Source of the DNA: DAISIL01 sp036822015
GTDB taxonomy: Bacteria; Bacteroidota; Bacteroidia; Cytophagales; Bernardetiaceae
Assembly: GCA_036822015.1 (NCBI GenBank)
Contig: DAISIL010000013.1
Location: 1-60,324, forward strand
Length of the DNA stretch: 60,324 nt
Reading direction: 5' to 3'
Part shown: positions 37,297 through 45,700 of the stretch, in pieces
Layout of the letters: every line of letters begins with the position of its first letter
Position numbering within the stretch: position 1 is the stretch's first letter
Position numbers and translations under genes: made by a program
Notes under the pieces: generated by a model
Databases searched by the model: none
The model's input: only the letters and a program-made list of their open reading frames with translations
Told to the model about the DNA's origin: nothing

Positions 37297-37896
37297 ATGA
37301 TGAAAAAATCCTTGCAAAAATTCAAAAAAAATTGGGCATACGCGCGGCGGCTACTGCCTTACAGCCGCCGGCTCTTGCCGCACGCCCGTAGCTTAAAGCC
37401 TTACCTACCCACTTTATCGCCCCACGCCGAGACACTCTTACCCCACACCAAAACGCTACTCGATCACGTGCAAAACAAAAACATCCTCCTCGATAACCTC
37501 GATACCCTCCTACCCCATGCCGAGCAACTCCTGCCGCACGCCGAACTGCTCCTGCCCCATGCCGAGACACTCATGCCTTACGCAGACCTACTGCTACCCC
37601 ATGCCGAACTGCTACTGCCCCACGCCAAAACCCTGATCCTGCACGCCGACAAGCTCCTGCCTTACGCCCATACGCTCCTGCCTTACGCCGAGATGCTGCT
37701 ACCCTACATGGATGACCTCCTGCCTTATGCAGATAAACTCCTGCCGCACGCACACAACCTCCTGCCGCACGCACACAAATTGCTGCCTTACAGAAAGTTA
37801 CTCTTACCTTATGCCGACGTTCTCCTACCCTACATCAGCGAAGGGCATTACCCCAAACAGATCGACTGGATCATCCGTCAGGGCAAAACGGGATAG
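37297..37896 (+). CDS. LLP[HY]A heptad-repeat protein of unknown function
   Basis: 199 residues. After a basic N-terminus (MMKKSLQKFKKNWAYARR) the protein is 23 tandem heptads of consensus L-L-P-[HY]-A-[ED]-x (residues 19-60 and 64-182), broken once by KNI, and a 17-residue tail ending IIRQGKTG. No signal peptide or transmembrane helix is evident. The codons differ between units (CTC/CTG/CTA, CAC/CAT), so the protein sequence, not the DNA, is under selection. Pro in every heptad argues against a plain coiled coil; a regular solenoid or an amphipathic membrane-surface array is possible. It follows the CHAT gene by 67 bases and overlaps convergent hutG by 19. I know no named family. Confidence 0.8.
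   Translation: MMKKSLQKFKKNWAYARRLLPYSRRLLPHARSLKPYLPTLSPHAETLLPHTKTLLDHVQNKNILLDNLDTLLPHAEQLLPHAELLLPHAETLMPYADLLLPHAELLLPHAKTLILHADKLLPYAHTLLPYAEMLLPYMDDLLPYADKLLPHAHNLLPHAHKLLPYRKLLLPYADVLLPYISEGHYPKQIDWIIRQGKTG
37351..37842 (+). repeat. Array of 21-bp coding repeats (LLP[HY]A heptads)
   Basis: Twenty-three in-frame 21-base units, interrupted once by nine bases (37477-37485). Typical units read CTCCTGCC(G/T)(C/T)ACGCC plus six variable bases. Synonymous divergence between units is high. Confidence 0.9.
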
Positions 37897-38888
37897 AGGG
37901 CGCGCTGCTCCGTGATCGTATCCAGGAGCCGTGCTGCCAGGGTGGCCGTTTGTCCGTCGCGATCAAAGCGCGGGTTGAGTTCGGCAATATCGCAGGCGAT
38001 GACTTTTTGGGTGGAAAAACACCAGCCGATGCACTGCCGAATCAGTTCAGGATCAAAGCCCAAGGGGCTTGGCGCACTCACGCCGGGGGCGTAAGCCGAC
38101 GAAAAACCATCCAGGTCGATGGTTAGGTAGATGGCATCATACTCCTGGGCAAATCGACGGATGGTCTGCTCAATCTGGATGCGGTTGTGCCAACCAAAAG
38201 CATCGTGCATCAGGTAACGGGCATTGGTACGGTGGGCAATATCGAAAAGCTCGGGAGGGTTGGCTTGCGCCTGGATACCCATCACGAGATAGCCCACCGG
38301 ATGGGGCTGATGGAGGAGTTGATAAAAACTTGTCCCCGATGTAGGGCGATCTTGTAGGGGTGGGCGCAGATCAAAGTGGGCATCGAAGTTGATGATCCCG
38401 ATCTTTTTTTCTTTCAAAAATTGCAAAACTCCCGTTACCCCCCCATAAGTGATGTCGTGTCCGCCTCCCATCAAGATCGGAAAAAAACCTGCCATGAGCA
38501 GCGCGTGGGTAAGCTGGGAGAGGTCATTTTGGCAGTCCTCCAACTGATCGCCCACACAGCGCACATCACCCATATCCCAGGCCGATACTGTCGGGCGATG
38601 CCAGGCCACCCGCGCTAAGGCACGGCGCATCGCTTGGGGCCCTTCGGCGGCCCCTGGGCGGCCCTGGTTGCGGATTACGCCGGCATGGCTGGCGTAGCCC
38701 ACCAAAGCAAGCATCTGCTCGCGGCTATCCTGGGGCGTAGGTAAGGCTGCGTTGTCTTCTGCTTGGAGGTTGTGTAGGCGCACGGCCTGGTGCCAGTATT
38801 GCGGGGGTAGGTCGGGGTTGCTTTGGCGGCCTTGCCAGTGGTTGGTCTGGGGAGCTTGATAGGTGCTTAGTTGGGGGATAGTTTCCAT
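37878..38888 (-). CDS. hutG: Formimidoylglutamase
   Basis: 336 residues, ureohydrolase (arginase) fold with a binuclear Mn site. Metal-ligand motifs are complete: MGGGHDITYGG (His), NFDAHFDLRP (Asp, His, Asp) and TIDLDGFSSA (two Asp). Together with the neighbouring imidazolonepropionase gene this identifies formimidoylglutamase (EC 3.5.3.8), which turns N-formimidoyl-glutamate into glutamate and formamide, the last step of histidine degradation. The gene overlaps hutI by 22 bases, so the two are one operon in the order hutI-hutG. hutH and hutU are not in the window. The 3' end overlaps the heptad-repeat gene by 19 bases. Confidence 0.9.
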   Translation of the reverse strand: METIPQLSTYQAPQTNHWQGRQSNPDLPPQYWHQAVRLHNLQAEDNAALPTPQDSREQMLALVGYASHAGVIRNQGRPGAAEGPQAMRRALARVAWHRPTVSAWDMGDVRCVGDQLEDCQNDLSQLTHALLMAGFFPILMGGGHDITYGGVTGVLQFLKEKKIGIINFDAHFDLRPPLQDRPTSGTSFYQLLHQPHPVGYLVMGIQAQANPPELFDIAHRTNARYLMHDAFGWHNRIQIEQTIRRFAQEYDAIYLTIDLDGFSSAYAPGVSAPSPLGFDPELIRQCIGWCFSTQKVIACDIAELNPRFDRDGQTATLAARLLDTITEQRALYPVLP

Positions 38889-40093
38889 GTACGGTCGGGT
38901 TTGAGTGCGCCTTGCTGGTACGTGATCTCACGGTAATCCGGGCAAGCAAAGGTAATAAAATCGGCCGCTTTTCCGACGGCTAAACTGCCTTTTTGCGCAG
39001 CTATCCCGAGGGCAGCGGCGGCCCTGATCGTGATGCCAGCCAGGACTTCGGCGTTAGTCAGTTTCTCGAAAGCCCCCAGGACGGCCGCCTGCATAAGCAG
39101 ATCGCCTTGGGGTGCGCTACCCGGGTTCCAGTCGCTGGCAATGGCCAACGAACAGCCGGCATTGAGCAACTTGCGGGCCGGGGCAAAGTTCATGCCCAAC
39201 CCCAAAGATGCCCCGGGCAAGACGACGGGGATAACGCTGCTTTGTACCAAAGCCGCAATTTCGCTAGCTCCACTCGCCTCTAAGTGATCCACACTCAATG
39301 CCTTAGCAGCAATAGCCACAGCACTGCCGCCCGTCGTGAACTGATCGCCATGTACGGTAAGATCGAAGCCCCGCGCCCGCAAAGCCTGCAAAAAAGGCAA
39401 GGCCTGCTCGGGTGTAAAGGCCGTCTGCTCCACAAAAATATCAAAACGCCGTGTGAGGCGTTGGGCTTCGATGTCCGGCACAAGTTCGTCCAGGATGTAT
39501 TGAAGATAGGCTTCAGGCGCACCATCAAAATCACGGGGACAGAGGTGGGCAGCCAGGCAAGTTGAGACGACACCGATGGCGTGGGACTTGCGGAGGTCTT
39601 CGATGGCTTGAAGCATCCGTAGCTCGGATTCGAGGGAAAGCCCATAGCCTGTCTTGATCTCGACGGTCGTAACGCCGTTGTTGAGCAGCGTATTGGCTCG
39701 ATCATACATCCGACGGATGAGCTGGGGCCGTGAAGCAAGGCGGCTATCTCGGACACTCCTCCAAATGCCACCACCTTCGGCGGCAATTTCCAGGTAAGTT
39801 TTACCAGCGTTTCGGTCGGCGTAGTCTTGGGCGCGCGTACCATCCCAACAGAGGTGGGTATGGGCATCAATGAAGCCAGGCAAGCACACATGATTTATCC
39901 CAATGGGATCAATTTCAGCAGTTGCGTATTGCTTTTCAAGATCATCAAATCTGCCGATTGCCAGTATTTTCCCATCCTGATGGCAGATGCCACCTTGATT
40001 GATGACCTGTAACTGATCGTCTTGGATGGGGCCACGTAGGGGTAATCCATCCAGGGTAAGTAATTGAGTAAAAGGGCCGGTAAGGGTAAGCAT
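38867..40093 (-). CDS. hutI: Imidazolonepropionase
   Basis: 408 residues, amidohydrolase-superfamily enzyme (EC 3.5.2.7) that opens the imidazolone ring in histidine degradation. Metal and substrate motifs are visible: PGFIDAHTHLCWDGTR (two His), the EIAAEGGGI segment, VHGDQF, HLEASG and ASDWNPGSAP with the catalytic Asp. Length is normal (about 400-420). It is the first gene of the hutI-hutG pair; hutG begins inside its last codons. Divergent from it, 236 bases away, is the thiamine-related TonB receptor with its riboswitch. Confidence 0.94.
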   Translation of the reverse strand: MLTLTGPFTQLLTLDGLPLRGPIQDDQLQVINQGGICHQDGKILAIGRFDDLEKQYATAEIDPIGINHVCLPGFIDAHTHLCWDGTRAQDYADRNAGKTYLEIAAEGGGIWRSVRDSRLASRPQLIRRMYDRANTLLNNGVTTVEIKTGYGLSLESELRMLQAIEDLRKSHAIGVVSTCLAAHLCPRDFDGAPEAYLQYILDELVPDIEAQRLTRRFDIFVEQTAFTPEQALPFLQALRARGFDLTVHGDQFTTGGSAVAIAAKALSVDHLEASGASEIAALVQSSVIPVVLPGASLGLGMNFAPARKLLNAGCSLAIASDWNPGSAPQGDLLMQAAVLGAFEKLTNAEVLAGITIRAAAALGIAAQKGSLAVGKAADFITFACPDYREITYQQGALKPDRTWKLSPN

Positions 40094-40123
40094 AAATTGG
40101 TTTTAGGGTAAAGTTCGGAATTT

Positions 40124-40157
40124 TTTGAACAATTTTGGCGTAGCCGAAGTTATTTTG
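40124..40157 (+). promoter_or_regulatory. Candidate promoter of the TPP-riboswitch transcript
   Basis: TTTG at 40124-40127 and TTATTTTG at 40150-40157 (one mismatch to TAnnTTTG) are 22 bases apart, near the usual Bacteroidota spacing. The predicted start, about 40164, falls just before the riboswitch aptamer. Confidence 0.4.
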
Positions 40158-40171
40158 GCGTTTTACCAACG

Positions 40172-40250
40172 GAAGGGGTGCTTGAGCATAGCTCGGGCTG
40201 AGATGATACCCTTTGAACCTGATGTCGATAATGCGGCCGCAGGGATTCGA
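40172..40250 (+). promoter_or_regulatory. TPP (THI-element) riboswitch
   Basis: The conserved thi-box landmarks occur in order: GGGGTGC (40175-40181), GGGCTGAGATGATACCC (from about 40195), TTGAACCTGAT (about 40213-40223), GATAATGC and the closing GCAGGGA. These are the diagnostic core of the thiamine-pyrophosphate aptamer, which usually represses downstream genes when TPP is bound. It sits about 80 bases before a TonB-dependent receptor gene, implying thiamine or thiamine-precursor uptake. Confidence 0.93.
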
Positions 40251-40259
40251 TGGATACGG

Positions 40260-40284
40260 ATAGCGACGTACTGTTACGTGCTAT
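40260..40284 (+). terminator. Expression-platform hairpin candidate
   Basis: ATAGCGACGTA (40260-40270) pairs with TACGTGCTAT (40275-40284) with one bulged base and a CTGT loop, directly after the TPP aptamer. It is followed by TCTCCCCTTT, a poor T-tract, so it may control termination weakly or act through translation. Confidence 0.45.
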
Positions 40285-40329
40285 TCTCCCCTTTCGTGCT
40301 TTTGCTGTTTCATTTTTAACCAAAGCACG

Positions 40330-42723
40330 ATGAACTATTTCCTTAATAATCAAAGATTTATCAAATTTTACACGCTGATCGCGGCGGCATTTCTGCTGGC
40401 CCTTGCAGCGGAGGCACAAGACCTACGCAGCTATCGCGGACAGGTACAGGACGCGCTCACCCATGAACCACTCGTTGGGGCAAGCCTGCGGGTAGAAGGC
40501 AGCCGCCTCGGAACGGCAACGGACGAAAACGGACGCTTTCTGTTGAGTCGGATTCCTGCTGATGCACAAGTTTTGGTGGTGCGCTTTGTGGGCTATCAAC
40601 CACAACGAATCAACTTAGATGACTGGCCAGAGGATGATTTGATCTTCCTCGTTGAACAACAAACGACAATGGCCGATGTCGTTGTAAGTGCGCCAGCGAT
40701 CTATCCCGTTACAAAATCTGAACTCAAAAAAGAGGACATCCAGCCGCTCAACCTGGCTCAGGATTTGCCTATTCTGCTGCGCTTTACACCCTCTCTTGTT
40801 ACGACATCTGATGCGGGAGCGGGCGTAGGCTATACGGCTATGCGCATACGGGGCAGCGATGCTACGCGCACCAACGTAACCATCAACGGTATTCCGCTCA
40901 ACGATGCCGAATCACAGGGCGTTTTTTGGGTCAATATGCCGGACTTTGCCTCTTCGGTCTCCCAACTCCAAATCCAACGGGGTGTGGGTACGTCGGTCAA
41001 TGGGGCGGGCGCCTTTGGGGCAAGCCTAAATATCCAAACCGAAGGAGCCGGTGAGGAAGCCTTCGCCGAGATCGGAAACAGCTACGGGTCTTTCAATACC
41101 TGGCGGCACAGTGTACAGTTTGGGACGGGAACGATAGCGGATAAGTTCCGTATCGCCGGACGGCTTTCCAAGATCACCTCTGATGGCTTCATTGATCGGG
41201 CGTTTTCCGACCTCAAATCGTTTTTCGTAACGGGTACATTTGCTGATCGTGGACACGAATTGACGGCCAACATCTTCTCGGGGCAGGAGCAAACCTACCA
41301 AGCCTGGTACGGTGTGCCGGAGGAGCGTATCCAGGCCGGCGACCGGACGTACAACGCCGTCGATTATGAAAACGAAATCGACAACTACCAGCAAGATCAC
41401 TACCAACTGATCTATAACAACGCCACCCTCTTCGATGGAAAAATCGGTCTCAACGCCGCCTTGCATTACACCTACGGACGCGGCTACTTCGAGCAGTTTA
41501 GGGAACAAGAACGCCTAAGCCGGTACGGACTCGAACCGATTCTCATTGGAGATGAGCGCATTGAACGCACCGATCTGATCCGGAGACGTTGGCTTGATAA
41601 CGACTTCTACGGGGCCTTGCTCAACCTGACCTACCAGAGCGACCGCTGGCAACTCCACTGGGGCGGAAGCTGGAACCGCTATGCCGGCAAGCACTTCGGG
41701 GAGATCATCTGGGCCCAGTTTGCGGCCGGAAGCCAAATTCGGGAACGCTACTACGACAACGATGCCACCAAGACCGATGCCAACACCTTCTTGAAGGCTA
41801 CCTACGAAGCTACTCAAGACCTATTCCTCTTCGCTGACCTACAACTACGGCACGTGGATTACACCTTTTTGGGTTTCGATAACGAGGGGCGCAACGTTAC
41901 CCAAACCGACAAGCTGACCTTTGTCAATCCCAAAGCTGGGCTACGCTACCTCCGCAACGATCACCAGTGGTACGCCTCCTACGCCCTCGGGCAGCGCGAA
42001 CCCAACCGCGACGACTACACCGAATCCAGCCCCGAAAGCCGCCCACGTCCAGAGCAGCTTCACAACGTAGAGGCAGGTTATGCCTTTGGGCGCAAACGCG
42101 GTAGCTTTTTTGCGAACCTATTTTACATGTACTACCGCGATCAGTTGGTACTCACCGGAGCCGTCAATGACGTAGGTGCTTACACCCGCCAAAACATCCG
42201 CGATAGCTACCGAGCAGGTCTCGAACTTGGCGGAAGCTACCAGATCGGCAAACTGCATTGGCAGGGCAACCTAAGCTGGAGCCAAAACAAGATCAGGCGT
42301 TTTGCCGAGTTCCTGGATGACTTTGACAACGGCGGGCAAATCCAGATCAACCACCAAAACACCGACATCGCCTTTTCGCCCGCCTGGGTGGCCGCCTCAC
42401 AGGCTACCTTTCACCTGACGGAGGGGCTAGAAATCGGATGGATGAGCAAGTACGTCGGACGGCAATACCTCGACAACACCCAAAATGCCGGCCGCCAACT
42501 GCCCGCTTACTGGGTCCAGGATGCCCGCCTGACCTACCGCCTCCCAAGCAAAATCTTCTCCGAAGCCCGTATCAATCTCCTGATTAACAACCTATTCAAT
42601 CTCGAGTACTCCGCCAATGGATACACCTTTGGGTATATTGCCGGCGGAGAGGTGATCTACGAAAACTTCTTTTATCCACAGGCCGGGACACATTTCTTAC
42701 TCGGCATAGATTTGCGCTGGTAA
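40330..42723 (+). CDS. TonB-dependent receptor, probable thiamine (precursor) uptake
   Basis: 797 residues. A signal peptide (about 1-29), a carboxypeptidase-regulatory-like domain (about 35-115, with GTATDENGRFLLSRIP), a plug domain (about 130-245, AMRIRGSDATRTNVTINGIP) and a 22-stranded barrel ending with an aromatic C-terminal strand (GTHFLLGIDLRW) form a standard receptor. It imports a large or scarce ligand across the outer membrane using TonB energy. The TPP riboswitch immediately upstream indicates the ligand is thiamine or a precursor; similar riboswitch-controlled receptors are known in Bacteroidota. No inner-membrane thiamine transporter gene follows. Confidence 0.93.
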   Translation: MNYFLNNQRFIKFYTLIAAAFLLALAAEAQDLRSYRGQVQDALTHEPLVGASLRVEGSRLGTATDENGRFLLSRIPADAQVLVVRFVGYQPQRINLDDWPEDDLIFLVEQQTTMADVVVSAPAIYPVTKSELKKEDIQPLNLAQDLPILLRFTPSLVTTSDAGAGVGYTAMRIRGSDATRTNVTINGIPLNDAESQGVFWVNMPDFASSVSQLQIQRGVGTSVNGAGAFGASLNIQTEGAGEEAFAEIGNSYGSFNTWRHSVQFGTGTIADKFRIAGRLSKITSDGFIDRAFSDLKSFFVTGTFADRGHELTANIFSGQEQTYQAWYGVPEERIQAGDRTYNAVDYENEIDNYQQDHYQLIYNNATLFDGKIGLNAALHYTYGRGYFEQFREQERLSRYGLEPILIGDERIERTDLIRRRWLDNDFYGALLNLTYQSDRWQLHWGGSWNRYAGKHFGEIIWAQFAAGSQIRERYYDNDATKTDANTFLKATYEATQDLFLFADLQLRHVDYTFLGFDNEGRNVTQTDKLTFVNPKAGLRYLRNDHQWYASYALGQREPNRDDYTESSPESRPRPEQLHNVEAGYAFGRKRGSFFANLFYMYYRDQLVLTGAVNDVGAYTRQNIRDSYRAGLELGGSYQIGKLHWQGNLSWSQNKIRRFAEFLDDFDNGGQIQINHQNTDIAFSPAWVAASQATFHLTEGLEIGWMSKYVGRQYLDNTQNAGRQLPAYWVQDARLTYRLPSKIFSEARINLLINNLFNLEYSANGYTFGYIAGGEVIYENFFYPQAGTHFLLGIDLRW

Positions 42724-42752
42724 ACGTGAGTTTTGGCAAAAAATGAGTACCT

Positions 42753-42770
42753 TGGTTCATCAAAGAACCA
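42753..42770 (+). terminator. Small hairpin before the 1731-residue gene
   Basis: TGGTTC (42753-42758) and GAACCA (42765-42770) form a perfect six-base stem with an ATCAAA loop, followed by TTTGCTCTT and then the start codon at 42780. It could be a weak terminator of the receptor transcript or hide the ribosome-binding site of the next gene. Confidence 0.4.
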
Positions 42771-42779
42771 TTTGCTCTT

Positions 42780-45700
42780 ATGCGCCTATTGAGTTGGATT
42801 GTCCTCCTTTGGATTCTGGTTTCAGGATCAGCTTTTGCCCAAAAACGCTTCGAGAAAGTCGAACGCTTCCCCGAAGACATCGAGCGTCTTGCCCTCGGGA
42901 CACGCAACGCATCCGTACAGGAGACGGCCCAAAAACTGACCCTGCTCTGGCAAAGCGGCGCGTTTTCGGGGGAAGAACAACGGGAGATCACCCGACTCTG
43001 TGCCGTCATGGAACGCCGCAACATGAACGGCATCCAGCAGTTTGAGCCGTTCTTTCGTGCCTTGATTGCCATTGGTGAGGGAGAAGTTTTTGCCCAACCC
43101 ACCACGTTGAGCTTCCTGGCCGTCGCCGACACAACGGCACGCGAAATGGGATCGCCTGCCTTACTGACGCGATTTTTTCAGAGCGTCGAAAAACTCGCCA
43201 CCGATCGTACCATTTACCGATACAACAACAACGCCCTGATTATCAAGAATGGAGACTTTCGTTTCACCTTCGGGCGAGAGGCTGCCCTACCCGAAAAACT
43301 CGATGCCGCCGTAGATGAACTCATCGCCGAAAAAACCGAAGCCGATACCGAAGCACCTCCCCTGACAGGCGAAGAAACAAAAACAGAAACCCCGCCAGCC
43401 ACCGACGACGATGGATGGGGAAGTACACCCGCAAGCGATGGCTGGGGCGACCCCTGGGCCACCGACCCAGCCGACGACGGATGGGGAACAGCCTCGGACT
43501 GGGATACCGGCGATGACGGCGGATGGGGTGGGTTTGGAGGAACAGAAATCGGCGATGAGGGCGCGTGGGGAAGCACGCCCACCGCCGACGCACCTACCAA
43601 GCCTGCCTCGGCAAAGCCAAGCCCAGGCAGCAAACCCGACCCCTACCGGTTTACGGGAGACATCCCCGGCGTTGTCAAAACCAAAGCCCTTGTTGGCCCT
43701 TGCCTAGCCCTGGATGAAGTCGATCTGGCCATCGTGAGCCGCTACGACACGACCTACATCCGACAAACGGCCGGCTCGGTGATGTACAAAGACCAGCTTT
43801 TTGTGGGCAAGGGGGGAACCTTCGATTGGGAAGCCGCCGGACTGCCCAAAGGAGAAGCCTACGTAACCTTCGATCAATACACCTTTTCGATTCAGAAAGC
43901 CGAAATCAAAGCCCAAGATGTAGAGCTATCCTATGCCTCCAAGATCGACCCGGCTGACTCCGTGGTGGGCTATTTTGAGTTTGTGAGCCAGGCCAAAGAC
44001 CCCCGAAAAACCCCTACCTATCCCCGTTTTAAGTCCTATTTCCCGGATTATGAAATCGAAGTGGGCATTGAGGGGGTTAAGCATACGGGTGGCTTCAGCC
44101 TGGTGGGGCCCAAGGTTACGGGCAGCAGTTTTGGGCTGGGCGTTTCGACGATCTCCGTAACCAAAGGCGATTCCTTGAAGTTTGTCGCCAAATCGCGGGA
44201 GCCTTTCGTGATTTCGCCCACCAGTATCACCAACAAACAAGCCGAGCTGATCGTGTATCGGGACAAAGACCGCAAAGATTCGATTTATCATCGGGCGGTG
44301 CAGTTGCGCTACGACGTAACGGAGGGCGTACTGCGGGCCCGGAAAGACGTTTCGGCCTATCGCAACGCCCGCTTTCAGGATTCTTATCACGGCACTAGCA
44401 TTTTGGCCGATTATCTCAAATGGGACCTGGCACAGGATACGTTTAGTATTTCGATGTTGCAGGGGCGGGGCATTGTGCCGGCCGTCATTGAGTCGGTAGA
44501 TCGCTTTGATGAACTACGCTTTGATGGCTTGCAAGGGCTCGCTAACTTTCATCCCCTCGTGATGAGCTACAACTTTGCTAAGCTGGTGGGGCAGTCGGAG
44601 TTCTCGACCGCCAATATGTACGACTACTTCAAGCGCAAGTATCCCGAGTTCAAGAGCGTGCCTTATACGACCCTGGTCTCCTCCTTGCGTCGCCTGGATC
44701 AAGAAGACTACGTGCGGTTTTATCCAGACCTCCAGTGGCTCGAACTCAAACGCAAAGGCATTCTCTATGCCCGTGCCAAGCAACTCAAAAATACCCCACC
44801 CAACGTCCTCAAGGCCAGTGGCGGCAAGGGTGTCATCGACTTCGACGATATTTTTATGCCCTCCAAAGCCCCGGGTGGCAACAGCATCACGGTCAATTTA
44901 CGCAACAAAGAAATGGAGGTAACCGGCGTGGATTCCATCGTTCTCAAGGTCAGTTATGCCGATACGATGATCCTGCGTATCAAGCCCTACCCGGATATTC
45001 CGATCAAAATCAAAGAAAACCGAAAGATTGAGTTTAATGGGCAAGTGATCGCGAAGGCGTTTATCTACGACGGCAAAAGTTTTGAGTACAGCTATGAGGA
45101 TCATACGATTGCGATGCCCGAAATTGATTCAATTTCGTTCAGGATCGTAACCGACTCGGGCTTGGTCAGGATTCCGAACAACATCAAAGCGACGGCAGGT
45201 TTCCTGTACGTGGACATCCCGAACAACAAATCAGGGCTACGGCGTTTTCAGGATTATCCCGCTTTCAAGACCACCAAACAAGCCAAGGTTACCTTTGCCG
45301 GCCGCGAGATCATGGACGGGCTATACAAGGATACGGCCAACTTCCGCTTTGTCGTGGATACCTTTCAGGTCAGTGGTTTGGGTAGTGCCGATCCGCGCAT
45401 GAAACGCTTTCGGGGTGATTTTTATAGCGGTGGCATCATGAACCTCTTCGTGGACTCGGTAGGCATTCGCGATGATGGCTCCCTGGGTTTTGAGCACCCT
45501 GTACCCGATGATGGCGTGGACTTGTACGACGGACGAGGCAAGCTCTACCACGGCAGCGTTGTCCTGGATAACTCCGGTTTGCGCTCGCGCTTCGATGAAA
45601 CCGACCCCAAGGCAGATACCTCCGAGATTCACTACCTGGCTGCCCGCTTACAATCGAATGACTTTTTGTTTTTGCCCGATAGCCTGGGGCTAGAAGCCAA

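Noticed and set aside
37351..37842. CRISPR-like direct repeat array
   Set aside because: The 21-base units are contiguous without spacers, in frame, and synonymously diverged; it is a coding repeat.
37297..37896. Gasdermin-like substrate of the CHAT protease
   Set aside because: The product is a simple heptad array without the length or beta structure of a gasdermin; only a generic partner role is kept.
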